This document shows, piece after piece, positions 41,800 through 52,234 of a DNA stretch of 64,000 bases. Every line of letters begins with the position of its first letter. The stretch's first letter is position 1. The stretch comes from Alphaproteobacteria bacterium LSUCC0684 (GTDB lineage: Bacteria > Pseudomonadota > Alphaproteobacteria > Puniceispirillales > UBA1172). Under the pieces are notes generated by a model. It saw only the letters and a list, made by a program, of their open reading frames with translations. It was not told where the DNA came from and made no database searches. Position numbers and translations under genes: made by a program. The DNA lies in the NCBI GenBank assembly GCA_041228335.1, contig CP166130.1, positions 1,140,638 to 1,204,637 of the forward strand. Direction: 5' to 3'.

Positions 41800-43452
41800 A
41801 TGACCACCTCCATGAATGGCGGCGAAATGATTGTTCGCTGCCTTGAAGAACAGGGCATTGACCGGGTGTTCTGCGTGCCGGGTGAAAGTTTTCTGCCGGT
41901 GCTCGATGGGCTTCAGCAATGCCGGATCGAAACCGTGCTGGCACGGCATGAAGGCGGTGCCGCCATGATGGCCGAAGCTGACGGCAAAATGACCGGCCGG
42001 CCGGGGGTGGTGATTGTTACCCGCGGCCCCGGGGCTACCAATGCTTCGGCCGGAATACATGTGGCCCAGCAGGATTCAACCCCTCTTGTGATGCTGGTGG
42101 GACAGGTGGCGCGCGACATGCGTGGCCGCGATGCCTTTCAGGAAGTGAATTTTGAGCGAATGTTCGGCGACATGGCCAAACATGTCGAAGAAATCCATGA
42201 CGTCCGGAACCTGCCTGAGGCCATCGCCAATGCCTTCAGGATTGCCATGGAAGGAAGGCCGGGGCCGGTGGTGCTAAGCCTTCCGGAAGACATGCTCTAT
42301 GATACGGCATCGGTATCTGTTCCGGGGCGAGTTGAAATTGCGTCACCTTCCCTTGATGATGCGGCGCTCAATCAGGCGCATGAAATGATCAGCAAGGCGA
42401 AAAGACCCATCATTATCGCTGGCGGATCATGCTGGGACAAATATGCTGTCGCTGATCTTTCCCGAATGGCTGCGATATACGGGGTGCCGGTGGCTTGCTC
42501 GTTTCGCCGTCAGCGCCTGATGGATGCACGGGATCCTTTTTATGCCGGTGATCTCGGCCTTGGCTGCAATCCGGAGCTGCTCGACCGGATCAGGACCGCT
42601 GATCTGCTGATCATGCTGGGAGGAAGGCTTTCTGAAATTCCATCGCAATCCTATACGCTGTTATCGATGCCTGAGCCGCAGATGCCGCTCATCCATCTGC
42701 ACAGTGATATAAATGAGTTGGGACGTGTCTACTCCCCTGCCCTTGCGCTCCATGGAAGGCCGGGGGCGTTTGTTAAAGCTATGCTGGCCCGGGCGCAGGA
42801 TCTCTCCCCCATGGCAGGCTGTGATGAGCATCTATCCTATCAGCGTTGGACGGACACGATACCTTCCCCACCTGGCGAAGTGAATATGGCCAGAATCATG
42901 GTCTGGCTCAGGGAGAATCTGCCAGATAATGCCATCATGACCAATGGCGCGGGAAATTACGCAACCTGGCTTCACCGGTTTTACCATTTCCGTGACTTCA
43001 TGAGCCAGCTTGCGCCGACGTCGGGCTCGATGGGATACGGTATTCCTGCCGCTGTTGCTGCCAAGGCCAGATATCCTGACCGTCCGGTGCTGGCTTTCGC
43101 CGGCGACGGCTGTTTTCAGATGACCATGAATGAACTGGCCACGGCCCGGCAGATCGGGGCGAATATCATTGTCCTGGTGGTGGATAACGGCATGTATGGA
43201 ACGATCCGCATGCATCAGGAACGCCATTTCCCCGGACGAGTCAATCACACATCCCTCATCAACCCTGATTTTACCAGTCTGGCTGAGAGTTTTGGATTTC
43301 ACGCAGAAAAAGTAATAAAAACAGATGATTTTGCTGAAGCATTTACACGTTGCCTGAACTCAGGAAAGCCATCCCTCATTCATCTGCCGATTGATCCCGA
43401 GGCTATTTCCCCTACCACCACGCTGACCCGTATCCGAAACAGCGCCGGCTGA
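41800..43452 (+). CDS. Thiamine-diphosphate-dependent acetolactate-synthase-like enzyme
   Basis: ThDP enzyme of 550 aa in the acetolactate synthase/benzoylformate decarboxylase family. The cofactor-activating glutamate is in LARHEGGAAMMAEADGK; the ThDP/Mg motif is GDGCFQMTMNEL followed by VVDNGMYG. TGAGGAG precedes the ATG at 41800. It has no adjacent small regulatory subunit (ilvN), so a role in branched-chain synthesis is doubtful; it could be a 2-oxoacid decarboxylase or carboligase. It follows thiQ closely and may be read from the riboswitch-controlled transcript. Confidence 0.87.
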   Translation: MTTSMNGGEMIVRCLEEQGIDRVFCVPGESFLPVLDGLQQCRIETVLARHEGGAAMMAEADGKMTGRPGVVIVTRGPGATNASAGIHVAQQDSTPLVMLVGQVARDMRGRDAFQEVNFERMFGDMAKHVEEIHDVRNLPEAIANAFRIAMEGRPGPVVLSLPEDMLYDTASVSVPGRVEIASPSLDDAALNQAHEMISKAKRPIIIAGGSCWDKYAVADLSRMAAIYGVPVACSFRRQRLMDARDPFYAGDLGLGCNPELLDRIRTADLLIMLGGRLSEIPSQSYTLLSMPEPQMPLIHLHSDINELGRVYSPALALHGRPGAFVKAMLARAQDLSPMAGCDEHLSYQRWTDTIPSPPGEVNMARIMVWLRENLPDNAIMTNGAGNYATWLHRFYHFRDFMSQLAPTSGSMGYGIPAAVAAKARYPDRPVLAFAGDGCFQMTMNELATARQIGANIIVLVVDNGMYGTIRMHQERHFPGRVNHTSLINPDFTSLAESFGFHAEKVIKTDDFAEAFTRCLNSGKPSLIHLPIDPEAISPTTTLTRIRNSAG

Positions 43453-43454
43453 AT

Positions 43455-44678
43455 CTACAGAACCGCATCAAGAGCCGCCAGCGCCTGGCTGATCTCATCC
43501 CGGGATGTGTAATGGACAAAGGAAAGACGCACCGCGCCGTCATTCGTATCAATCCCCATCTCTTCAAGGACACGCACGGCGTAGTAATCACCGCCTCCGG
43601 CCATCACGCCGTGATCCGCAAGCCTTCGGGCAATCTCTTGGGAAGAAAGCCGACTTGAAACAAACGCAACCGTTGGCGCCCTCAAGGCAGGATCAGACGG
43701 GCCGATCAGCCGCAAATCGTTGCGGGCGGTAATATATTCAAGCATCGGTGCCAGATTGGACTTTTCCGCATCCCGGAAAAGTTTCTCTATCCGCCTGGGC
43801 CGGCCTTCTTCATCGCGGCCACCATGATGGATATCGAGCGCATCAAAATAATCGATCATTCCATTGGATGCTGCAACCTGGGCATGATCAGGCCCTGCCG
43901 GTACCATCCATTTTGAAGGATTATCGTGATTGAAGTAATGCGCCTGAGGTTCAAGCAGTGCCCGCGCCGAACGCCGGATCACCATTACCCCCTGATGCGG
44001 ACCATACGTCTTGTAGGTGGAAAAGAGATAGATATCTGCCCCCAATGCATCGATATCAGGGAACCCGTGGGGACAGTAGGATACCCCATCGACCAGCAGC
44101 AAGGCACCTGCATCATGCGCTATATCCGACACCTTGCGAACGGGATTGATCTCTCCTACGACATTCGAGCAATGTGTCATGGCAACGAGGCGGGTGCGAT
44201 CATCAAGAAGCGGCAGCAGATCATCGAGGTGAAGGCGTCCGTCTTCGGGATCAACCTTCCAGATCAGCACATCTATTCCGCGATTTTGCAACCGCCGCCA
44301 GACACCGCTATTCGCCTCATGTTCCTGACCGGAGACAATGATCACGTCACCTTCGTTGAGCCTGCCCGCGAAAGCCTGGGCCAGCACATAGGTGTTCTGC
44401 GAGGTGGACGGCCCGAACATGACTTCATCAACCGGTACATTCAGATAGGCTGCCAGCCTTATATGCGCCTGATCCATTTCCATACCGGCTTCCTTTGACG
44501 CGGCGAAGGCATAATAGGGCTGAACCTTGCGTTGCTCAAAATAGCGTGCAAACCGGTCAATTACCTGCTGGCACATATAGGACCCTCCGGCATTTTCAAA
44601 AAACGCCTGCCCTTCAAGTGATGGGGTCGCAAAAGCAGGAAACTGCTTTCGCACGTAATCCAGGTCAAGTGCCGTCAT
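43455..44678 (-). CDS. Class V aminotransferase, cysteine-desulfurase-like
   Basis: PLP enzyme of 407 aa. The PLP lysine is in STYKTYGPHQG, and SGQEHEANSGVWR and THCSNVVGEINPV are typical of the class. There is no cysteine in the C-terminal loop where cysteine desulfurases carry their catalytic Cys (the region reads GGDYYAVRVLEEMG), so genuine desulfurase activity is unlikely. Start at ATG 44678 with AAGGGAG upstream. It converges on the ThDP enzyme, 2 nt apart. Substrate unknown. Confidence 0.85.
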   Translation of the reverse strand: MTALDLDYVRKQFPAFATPSLEGQAFFENAGGSYMCQQVIDRFARYFEQRKVQPYYAFAASKEAGMEMDQAHIRLAAYLNVPVDEVMFGPSTSQNTYVLAQAFAGRLNEGDVIIVSGQEHEANSGVWRRLQNRGIDVLIWKVDPEDGRLHLDDLLPLLDDRTRLVAMTHCSNVVGEINPVRKVSDIAHDAGALLLVDGVSYCPHGFPDIDALGADIYLFSTYKTYGPHQGVMVIRRSARALLEPQAHYFNHDNPSKWMVPAGPDHAQVAASNGMIDYFDALDIHHGGRDEEGRPRRIEKLFRDAEKSNLAPMLEYITARNDLRLIGPSDPALRAPTVAFVSSRLSSQEIARRLADHGVMAGGGDYYAVRVLEEMGIDTNDGAVRLSFVHYTSRDEISQALAALDAVL

Positions 44679-44838
44679 GCTGGTTCTCCCTTGCCGATAT
44701 TCCATCAATTCTGAAGAAGATTGCCTCATTAAGCAACCGCCTCAACAGAGGATGAAGCGATAACGAAAACGTGATCCTGATCATAAGCATTTATTAATAT
44801 CTTGTTGGTACCGTTACAGGGAAAGGAGTTTCCCTAGT

Positions 44839-45195
44839 ATGAGATATTTTTTCCCGGCTTCATTCAAGTTCAAGGTTTTTGGCGTATCGCTTGCCATTGT
44901 TCTTACATGTCTTGCCATCAAAACCGCGCGGGCAGATACGCTCGAATTGATCTGCCATGATCAGCACGGTCGCACGCGGCTGTTAACGGCACATACGGAT
45001 GCCATGCTGATCTACAATCCCTCACGGCCGCAGGATGTCTTCTGGCTGGATACCAGCAAGCATAATTATCTTGATCTGCTTGCTTTTGAAAACCAGGCCT
45101 GGACGTTCATCTATGATCGAGACCGCAGAATCGACACGCTTTATCAACGCGTGGTTGGTGATTTCTATATCTGTGAGGATCGCCGCCCTGCCTGA
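44839..45195 (+). CDS. Hypothetical exported protein
   Basis: Protein of 118 aa with a signal peptide to about residue 33 (ending KTARA), then a soluble domain of about 85 residues. Two cysteines in the mature part (ELICHD and FYICED) could form a disulfide. AAAGGAG lies upstream of the ATG. I do not recognise a family. It is followed by a large hairpin terminator. Confidence 0.7.
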   Translation: MRYFFPASFKFKVFGVSLAIVLTCLAIKTARADTLELICHDQHGRTRLLTAHTDAMLIYNPSRPQDVFWLDTSKHNYLDLLAFENQAWTFIYDRDRRIDTLYQRVVGDFYICEDRRPA

Positions 45196-45201
45196 ACATA
45201 A

Positions 45202-45249
45202 AAACCCCCGGGATCCGAGGCAAGAACCGCCAGGTATCCCGAGGGGTTT
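45202..45249. terminator. Bidirectional terminator between exported protein and tRNA-Lys
   Basis: AAACCCCCGGGAT and ATCCCGAGGGGTTT form a long imperfect stem. The minus-strand reading ends in GGGTTTTTATG, a good terminator for tRNA-Lys; the plus-strand T run is short. Confidence 0.75.
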
Positions 45250-45252
45250 ACA

Positions 45253-45328
45253 TGGTGAGCGGTACAGGATTCGAACCTGTGACCCAGTGATTAAAAGTCA
45301 CTTGCTCTACCAACTGAGCTAACCGCCC
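45253..45328 (-). tRNA. tRNA-Lys (anticodon TTT)
   Basis: A 76-nt cloverleaf with acceptor GGGCGGT/ACCGCTC, anticodon stem AGTGA/TCACT with loop CTTTTAA (anticodon TTT), T loop GTTCGAATC, encoded CCA. Confidence 0.97.
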
Positions 45329-45392
45329 GTAAGGGTGATGACAGGTTTAGGAGAAACAGCCTGCTTTTTCAACCCCCTCTTTTTCTGATCGG

Positions 45393-45902
45393 TTATTTTT
45401 TCTCAGCGCAGCGTTCCTTCAGGGCTTCAGCCACTCGTTTGGGGACAAAAACGCTGACATCACCACCAAGAAGTGCCACCTCTTTGACCATTCTTGATGC
45501 GATGAACTGATTACGTTCCGATGCCATGAGAAAAACGGTTTCAATATCACGTCTCATCCGCCTGTTCATGCCGGTCATCTGGAATTCGTAATCAAAATCT
45601 GTCACCGCCCTTAGCCCGCGCAGAATCATCTTGGCGCCAACACTCTGGGCATAATCGATGAGGAGACCTGAAAAGGTCTGAACTTCAATATCCGCCGTCA
45701 ATCCCTTTTCGATCTTCATGGCATCGACTTCCTGGCGGAGAAGTTCTACCCGCTCATCGATGGTAAACATCGGGGATTTACCGATATTGATGGCCACCGA
45801 CACAATCAGGCGGTCGGTCAGTGTCGCCCCACGTTCGATGATATCCAGATGACCGTTTGTCACCGGATCAAAACTGCCGGGGTAGATTGCGATCAAGCTC
45901 AT
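45393..45902 (-). CDS. coaD: Phosphopantetheine adenylyltransferase
   Basis: Nucleotidyltransferase of 169 aa catalysing the penultimate step of coenzyme A synthesis. The nucleotide-binding motif is [16 protein letters not shown], and [17 protein letters not shown] and the later [15 protein letters not shown] are family hallmarks. It overlaps the gyrA stop by 4 nt. Confidence 0.95.
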   Translation of the reverse strand: MSLIAIYPGSFDPVTNGHLDIIERGATLTDRLIVSVAINIGKSPMFTIDERVELLRQEVDAMKIEKGLTADIEVQTFSGLLIDYAQSVGAKMILRGLRAVTDFDYEFQMTGMNRRMRRDIETVFLMASERNQFIASRMVKEVALLGGDVSVFVPKRVAEALKERCAEKK

Positions 45903-48547
45903 TTGCCGTCTTCTCCCTTCGCAGCATCGGTCTCGGATGTGTCACTATCCGCTGTTTCGGATGTTCTTCCGGGGGAATCATCGGCTGAGATGTCTTCATC
46001 CTCGCTTATCTCATCATCATCCTTTTCCTGGATGAGGCCGATGGACACCACCTTTTCATCCTTGCCGATGCTGAACAATGTCACCCCTTGAGTCTTGCGT
46101 CCGGCGATACGGATACTGTCACCGTCCTGGGCGTGAACGCGGATACGGATCACCGTTCCGCCATCGGTGGCGAGCATCAACTGGTCATCTTCAAGCACGG
46201 GAAATGAGGCCACAACCTTGCCGTTGCGTTCTGAAGTCTCAATATTGGCAACCCCCTGGCCGCCACGTCCGGTGATGCGGTAGTCATCTGCCTTGGTTCT
46301 CTTGCCGTAGCCGTTTTCAGTCACGGCAAGAACATACTGATTTTCAGGATCATCGAGCACCGACATGGAAACAACCCGGTCATCGCCAAGAAGACGCACG
46401 CCCCTTACGCCGGTGCTGTCGCGGCCACGAAACAGGCGAACCGCCTCAGCCTTGAAACGGATCGCCTTGCCGTTCCGGGTCGCCATCATGATATCATCAT
46501 TCTCGGTGCAGGGGTGAACGGAGATCAGGCTGTCCCCCTCCTTCAGTTTCATGGCGATCTTGCCGTTGCGCTTGATATTGGTGAAATCAGAGAGCATGTT
46601 GCGGCGAATATTTCCTTCGGAGGTCGCAAAGACAACATTAAGGCTTTCCCAGAGTTCCGGATTGTCCGGCATCGGCATGACGGTCTGGATCGTCTCATCC
46701 GGATCAATGGGCAGGAGATTGACCATTGCCTTGCCCTGCGCTTGCGGTGCAGATTCCGGCAGGCGATAGCATTTCAACTGATATACCGTTCCTTTGGAGG
46801 TGAAGAACAGGATCGGCGTGTGGGTGTTGGCGACAAAAAGCCTCGTCACAAAGTCTTCGTCGCGCGTCCGCATTCCGGCACGCCCCTTGCCGCCGCGGCG
46901 CTGGGCCCGATAAACCGAGAGCGGGACCCGTTTGATATAGCCGCGATGGCTTACGGTCACCACCATGTCTTCGGACTGGATGAGATCCTCATCATCCTGA
47001 TCACCAATCTGATCGCTGATTTCGGTGCGACGTTCATCGCCAACCATTTCACGCGACTGGGCAAACTCCCCGAGAATGACTTCGATTAGACGTTCGCGAT
47101 TGGAAAGGATTTCAAGATAATCGCTGATCTTTTCAGCAAGTTCTCGCGTTTCTTCGGCAAGTTTGTCGCGCTCCATGCCAGTCAGGCGCTGAAGCCTGAG
47201 TTCAAGAATGGCTTTTGCTTGGGTTTCGGAAAGACGATATTTTCCATCCTCCACCTCACGCCCCGGCTCGGCGATCAGCGCGATGAACGGCGCGACTTCT
47301 TCGGCAGGCCAGAGCCGCTCCATCAGTGATTTTCTGGCATGTTCGGCATCCGGTGCCTTGCGGATAAGTTCGATCACTTCATCAATGCTGGTAAGTGCCA
47401 CCATCAACCCGGCCAGAATATGTGCCCGGTCTCTCGCCTTGGTGAGCAGATGACGGGTCCGGCGGGTGACTACCTCTTCACGGAAGGAACAGAACGCCCG
47501 GATAACATCGAGAATCCCCATCTGTTCCGGTTTGCCGCCATTAAGCACCAGCAGATTGACCGAAAACGTCGTTTGCAGACGGGTATGACGGTAGAGCTGG
47601 TTGAGCACCACATCACCCTGGGCATCACGTTTCATGTCAATGACAACCCGCATGCCGCTGCGGTCGGATTCATCGCGGATATCGCTTATACCCTCGATGG
47701 TTTTGTCCCGAACGAGTTCGCCGATACGCTCCAGAAGCTGGGCCTTGTTCACCTGATATGGAAGTTCATGGATGACGATGCGGTCCCTGTCTCCCTGCTC
47801 CACCTCTGCCTTGGCCCGAACAGGAATGCTGCCGCGTCCGGTTTCAAAAGCGCTACGTATTCCGGCCCGGCCCATGATGATCCCGCCTGTCGGAAAATCA
47901 GGCCCGGGGACGATTTCCATCACTTCATCAAGCGTAATAGCCGGATTACGGATATAGGCCATGCAGGCATCAATGACCTCGGTGGGATTATGCGGCGGGA
48001 TATTTGTCGCCATACCAACCGCAATACCGCCGGCGCCATTGACGAGAAGATTGGGATATTCCGCGGGCAGAACAGATGGCTCTTCCTGCGTTTCATCGTA
48101 ATTGGGGATGAAATCGACGGTATCGCGATCAATATCCCGAAGCAGGGCTTCGGCCACCTTGGCAAGCCGGGATTCGGTGTAACGCATGGCAGCCGGGGGA
48201 TCGCCATCGACGGAGCCGAAATTCCCCTGCCCGTCCACCAGCGTGACACGCATGGAGAAATCCTGCGCCATCCGAACCATGGATTCATAAATCGCGCTGT
48301 CGCCATGGGGGTGATAGTTCCCCATCACGTCCCCGACAACACGGGCCGATTTACGATATTGTTTCGACCAGTCGTAGCCGCCTTCCATCATGGCATAGAG
48401 AATGCGGCGATGCACCGGCTTCAGCCCATCCCGAACATCGGGCAAGGCCCGCGAGACAATGACGCTCATCGCGTAATCGAGATAGGATTTCCGCATTTCT
48501 TCGGTGATGGAAATCCCGGTTTCGCCGGGACGTGACTGATCCGTCAA
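45899..48547 (-). CDS. gyrA: DNA gyrase subunit A
   Basis: Type II topoisomerase subunit of 882 aa. The start is a TTG at 48547 with GGAG about 8 nt upstream; no ATG fits before the conserved N-terminus. Catalytic Tyr123 is in [10 protein letters not shown]. The quinolone-determining region reads [18 protein letters not shown], with Ser84 and Glu88 at E. coli positions 83 and 87. The GyrA box is QRRGGKG, which separates it from ParC. The C-terminus is a long acidic tail rich in Asp, Glu and Ser. Confidence 0.97.
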   Translation of the reverse strand: MTDQSRPGETGISITEEMRKSYLDYAMSVIVSRALPDVRDGLKPVHRRILYAMMEGGYDWSKQYRKSARVVGDVMGNYHPHGDSAIYESMVRMAQDFSMRVTLVDGQGNFGSVDGDPPAAMRYTESRLAKVAEALLRDIDRDTVDFIPNYDETQEEPSVLPAEYPNLLVNGAGGIAVGMATNIPPHNPTEVIDACMAYIRNPAITLDEVMEIVPGPDFPTGGIIMGRAGIRSAFETGRGSIPVRAKAEVEQGDRDRIVIHELPYQVNKAQLLERIGELVRDKTIEGISDIRDESDRSGMRVVIDMKRDAQGDVVLNQLYRHTRLQTTFSVNLLVLNGGKPEQMGILDVIRAFCSFREEVVTRRTRHLLTKARDRAHILAGLMVALTSIDEVIELIRKAPDAEHARKSLMERLWPAEEVAPFIALIAEPGREVEDGKYRLSETQAKAILELRLQRLTGMERDKLAEETRELAEKISDYLEILSNRERLIEVILGEFAQSREMVGDERRTEISDQIGDQDDEDLIQSEDMVVTVSHRGYIKRVPLSVYRAQRRGGKGRAGMRTRDEDFVTRLFVANTHTPILFFTSKGTVYQLKCYRLPESAPQAQGKAMVNLLPIDPDETIQTVMPMPDNPELWESLNVVFATSEGNIRRNMLSDFTNIKRNGKIAMKLKEGDSLISVHPCTENDDIMMATRNGKAIRFKAEAVRLFRGRDSTGVRGVRLLGDDRVVSMSVLDDPENQYVLAVTENGYGKRTKADDYRITGRGGQGVANIETSERNGKVVASFPVLEDDQLMLATDGGTVIRIRVHAQDGDSIRIAGRKTQGVTLFSIGKDEKVVSIGLIQEKDDDEISEDEDISADDSPGRTSETADSDTSETDAAKGEDGK

Positions 48548-48631
48548 TCGCTTTACTCCAACAGAGAAAATCTTGTTAATAATTTAGCAAAATTGACGAA
48601 AAAATACCAGATATTGTTGTCACAAAAGTGA

Positions 48632-48659
48632 AAAGAGCACCGCCTGAGCGGTGCTCTTT
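48632..48659 (-). terminator. Terminator of ssb
   Basis: A perfect 12-bp stem AAAGAGCACCGC/GCGGTGCTCTTT with CTGA loop. On the minus strand it follows the ssb stop and ends in CTCTTTT. Confidence 0.85.
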
Positions 48660-48699
48660 GATTTCAAAAAATCCTGGCGGTTCAATACCTGAAAACAGA

Positions 48700-49170
48700 T
48701 CAGAACGGGATATCATCATCCAGATCACCACCCATGGGCGGGGCTGGACGCGGGCTTTGGTCAGAAACCTGATAGGAACTCGACTCATTGCTGACATAGC
48801 CCCCCGAATCGCCGCTGTCACGACCACCTACAAGGGCAAGCTCCCCCCTGAAGCGGGCCAGCACCACTTCGGTCGAATACCGGTCCGCCCCGGATTGATC
48901 CTGCCATTTCCGGGTCTGCATCTGGCCTTCCAGATACACCTGGCTTCCCTTGCGCAAATACTGTTCGGCAATCCGGCCCAGATTCTCGTTGAAGATGACG
49001 ACATTGTGCCATTCCGTGCGTTCGCGCTGCTCACCGCTGTTCCGGTCTTTCCAGCGTTCCGAGGTCGCCACGGAAAACTTGATGATCTTGTTGCCATCGT
49101 TGAGGCTGACCACTTCAGGGTCGCGCCCCAGGCGCCCCAAAAGGATGACTTTGTTCACGCTTCCGGCCAT
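48700..49170 (-). CDS. ssb: Single-stranded DNA-binding protein
   Basis: OB-fold protein of 156 aa: MAGSVNKVILLGRLGRDPEV at the N-terminus, a Gly/Ser-rich linker, and the acidic tip DLDDDIPF that recruits partner proteins. Divergent from uvrA, as in many proteobacteria. Confidence 0.97.
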   Translation of the reverse strand: MAGSVNKVILLGRLGRDPEVVSLNDGNKIIKFSVATSERWKDRNSGEQRERTEWHNVVIFNENLGRIAEQYLRKGSQVYLEGQMQTRKWQDQSGADRYSTEVVLARFRGELALVGGRDSGDSGGYVSNESSSYQVSDQSPRPAPPMGGDLDDDIPF

Positions 49171-49314
49171 GATGTATTTCTCCCTTGATAACCAGCAACA
49201 GCATACGAAACCATTTGCAGACGGGCAATTGACAACTGATGAATACGGCCAATTTTATTGAGCGTAAGACAAAATTTTTATAGCAATTTCCACCTTGCCC
49301 CCTATAGTTCCGAT

Positions 49315-52230
49315 ATGCCTGACACAACAACCAGCAATTCCGCCACGGTTTCATCTCCCGCCGAAGCCAAACGCCTTATCCATGTCCGCGGTGCCCGTGA
49401 GCATAACCTCAAGGATATCACCGCCGATATCCCGCGTGATTCCTTTGTTGTCCTGACGGGGCTTTCAGGTTCAGGCAAGTCAAGCCTCGCGTTTGATACG
49501 ATCTACGCCGAAGGGCAGCGCCGATATGTGGAATCGCTTTCAGCCTATGCACGCCAGTTTCTCGAGATGATGCAGAAACCGGATGTTGACCTGATCGAAG
49601 GCCTCAGCCCGGCAATTTCCATCGAACAGAAAACCACGTCCCGAAACCCGCGCTCAACCGTCGGGACGGTGACCGAAATCTATGATTACATGCGCCTGCT
49701 CTGGGCACGGGTCGGCATCCCCTATTCCCCGGCCACCGGCCTGCCCATCCGCAGCCAGACCGTCAGCCAGATGGTCGATGGGGTGCTTGGCCTTGAGGCG
49801 GGCACCCGGCTCTATCTTCTGGCCCCGATCGTGCGGGGACGGAAAGGTGAATACCGCAAGGAGCTTTTGAGCCTGCACGCGCGCGGATTTCAGCGGGTCA
49901 AGATCGATGGCGAAATGTTCGACATGGAATCGCTTCCTGCTCTCGACAAGAAGAAGAAGCACAATATCTCCATCGTGGTGGACAGGCTGGTGATCCGCCA
50001 TGATGACGATGACCTGCCGACACGGCTGGCCGATTCCATTGAAACCGCGCTGAAACTCACCGATGGACTGGTCATTGCAGAAGAAGCTGACAGCGGCAGG
50101 GAACATGTTTTTTCCGCCCGCTTTGCCTGCCCCGAATCCGGGTTCACCATCGATGAGATCGAACCCAGACTGTTTTCCTTCAACAACCCGTTCGGGGCCT
50201 GCCCGGATTGCGACGGGCTTGGCAAATCCAGTCACTTTGACCGCCAGCTTGTCATCCCCAATCCGGCCAAGACCCTGCGCGACGGGGCGGTGGCGCCCTG
50301 GGCGTCCTCGACGGCGAAATACTATATCCAGACGCTCGAATCCCTTGGCCGCCATTACAAGTTCAATATGGATACACCGTTTGAGAAACTGAGCCAAAAC
50401 CATCAGGAGATCATCCTGTTCGGATCCGGCGGGGAAACGGTGCAGATGCAATATGATGACGGACTGAGATCATACCGCACCAGCAAGCCTTTCGAAGGCG
50501 TCATCCCAAACCTGCAACGCCGGATGCGGGAAACCGATTCCGCCTGGATACGGGAAGAGTTGGCCAAATTCCAGGCAGATCACCCCTGCGACAGTTGCGG
50601 CGGCAAGAGGCTCAAGCCCGAAGCGCTTGCCGTCAAGGTCGCCCAATACGACATTGCCGAGATTTCCACGCTGTCCATCGGCGAGGCCGTTGACTGGTTC
50701 GGCTCGGTATCATCTCAGTTGAACGAGCAGGAAAACACCATCGCCAGCCGGATCCTGAAGGAGATCAATGAGCGGTTGATGTTCCTTGCCAATGTCGGGT
50801 TGAGTTATCTTTCCCTCGGGCGGGCTTCCGGCACGCTTTCGGGGGGTGAGTCCCAACGCATCCGTCTTGCCTCGCAGATCGGCTCCGGGCTTACGGGCGT
50901 GCTCTATGTGCTGGATGAACCTTCGATCGGCCTGCATCAGCGTGACAATGATCGTCTTCTGCAGACCCTCAAGAGGTTGCGTGATCTCGGCAATACCGTG
51001 CTGGTAGTCGAGCATGACGAAGAAGCCATTCTTGCCGCAGATCATGTCATTGACATGGGGCCGGGTGCGGGCGTTCATGGCGGGCATATTGTCGCCAAAG
51101 GCAAGCCGGATGATATCTGCCGCGTCGATGCATCGCTGACCGGCCAGTACCTCAACGGATCGCGGGAAATCATGATCCCGGATGAGCGCCGGCGACTGAA
51201 CAAGGAGCGGATGATCCACCTCAAAGGGGCTACGGGCAACAACCTCAAGAAGGTCAATGTTTCCTTCCCCCTCGGGGTGATGACCTGCGTTACCGGCGTT
51301 TCGGGAAGCGGGAAATCCACGCTGGTGCTGGAAACGTTGTGGAAAACCATGGCGCGTCTGCTCAACAATGCGCGCGAAGTGCCGGCACCGCTTGAAAAAA
51401 TCGAAGGTCTCCATCTGGTGGATAAAGTGGTTGATATCGATCAGTCCCCGATCGGCCGGACGCCACGGTCAAACCCTGCCACCTATACCGGTGCCTTCAC
51501 CCCGATACGGGAATGGTTTGCCGGTCTGCCCGAAGCCAAAACGAGGGGATATGCGCCAGGCCGGTTCAGCTTCAATGTGAAAGGTGGGCGATGTGAAGCC
51601 TGCCAGGGCGACGGGCTGATCAAGATCGAGATGCATTTCCTGCCTGATGTCTATGTGACCTGCGATACCTGCAAGGGAAAGAGGTACAACAGGGAAACCT
51701 TGGAAATTACCTGGAGAAACAAATCCATCGCTGATATTCTTGACATGACGGTGGAAGACGGTTTGTCCTTTTTCAAGGCGGTTCCAACCGTGCGTGAGAA
51801 GCTTGAAACCATGATGCGCGTCGGTCTTGGCTATATCAAGATAGGCCAGCAGGCCACCACGCTTTCCGGTGGTGAGGCCCAGCGGATCAAACTTTCCAAG
51901 GAATTGTCACGACGGGCCACGGGACGGACCGTCTACATTCTGGATGAGCCCACAACCGGGCTGCATTTCGAGGATATCCGCAAACTTCTCGACGTTCTGA
52001 AAGAACTCGTCGAAAGCGGCAATACCGTTATCGTGATTGAGCACAACCTTGACGTCATCAAGACGGCGGACTGGATTGTTGATATCGGCCCTGAAGGTGG
52101 TGATGGCGGCGGTGAGGTTGTTGCGGTTGGCACCCCGGAAGATATTGCGGCATCGGCGGTTTCCATCACCGGGCAGTATCTTTCCATGGTCATGGCGCGC
52201 CAGCGCCAGCGCAAGAAGAAAGCCAGATAA
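49315..52230 (+). CDS. uvrA: Excinuclease ABC subunit A
   Basis: Damage-recognition ATPase of nucleotide excision repair, 971 aa. Two ABC domains: Walker [14 protein letters not shown] and [13 protein letters not shown]; signatures [16 protein letters not shown] and [15 protein letters not shown]. Zinc-module cysteines occur at CDSCGG and CEACQG/CDTCKG. In the first zinc module, CPESGF has Ser where E. coli has the second Cys, while the later pair CPDCDG is kept. Start at ATG 49315. I saw no LexA-type box in the shared ssb-uvrA intergenic region. Confidence 0.96.
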   Translation: MPDTTTSNSATVSSPAEAKRLIHVRGAREHNLKDITADIPRDSFVVLTGLSGSGKSSLAFDTIYAEGQRRYVESLSAYARQFLEMMQKPDVDLIEGLSPAISIEQKTTSRNPRSTVGTVTEIYDYMRLLWARVGIPYSPATGLPIRSQTVSQMVDGVLGLEAGTRLYLLAPIVRGRKGEYRKELLSLHARGFQRVKIDGEMFDMESLPALDKKKKHNISIVVDRLVIRHDDDDLPTRLADSIETALKLTDGLVIAEEADSGREHVFSARFACPESGFTIDEIEPRLFSFNNPFGACPDCDGLGKSSHFDRQLVIPNPAKTLRDGAVAPWASSTAKYYIQTLESLGRHYKFNMDTPFEKLSQNHQEIILFGSGGETVQMQYDDGLRSYRTSKPFEGVIPNLQRRMRETDSAWIREELAKFQADHPCDSCGGKRLKPEALAVKVAQYDIAEISTLSIGEAVDWFGSVSSQLNEQENTIASRILKEINERLMFLANVGLSYLSLGRASGTLSGGESQRIRLASQIGSGLTGVLYVLDEPSIGLHQRDNDRLLQTLKRLRDLGNTVLVVEHDEEAILAADHVIDMGPGAGVHGGHIVAKGKPDDICRVDASLTGQYLNGSREIMIPDERRRLNKERMIHLKGATGNNLKKVNVSFPLGVMTCVTGVSGSGKSTLVLETLWKTMARLLNNAREVPAPLEKIEGLHLVDKVVDIDQSPIGRTPRSNPATYTGAFTPIREWFAGLPEAKTRGYAPGRFSFNVKGGRCEACQGDGLIKIEMHFLPDVYVTCDTCKGKRYNRETLEITWRNKSIADILDMTVEDGLSFFKAVPTVREKLETMMRVGLGYIKIGQQATTLSGGEAQRIKLSKELSRRATGRTVYILDEPTTGLHFEDIRKLLDVLKELVESGNTVIVIEHNLDVIKTADWIVDIGPEGGDGGGEVVAVGTPEDIAASAVSITGQYLSMVMARQRQRKKKAR

Positions 52231-52234
52231 TCCG

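Noticed and set aside
47339-48535. 398-codon plus-strand ORF
   Set aside because: Antisense to gyrA; composition (His/Ile/Gly rich) is typical of a reverse-frame shadow.
49171-49314. Possible LexA/SOS box between ssb and uvrA
   Set aside because: No GTTC-N7-GTTC or GAAC-N7-GTTC arrangement present; only a single GTTC near 49307.
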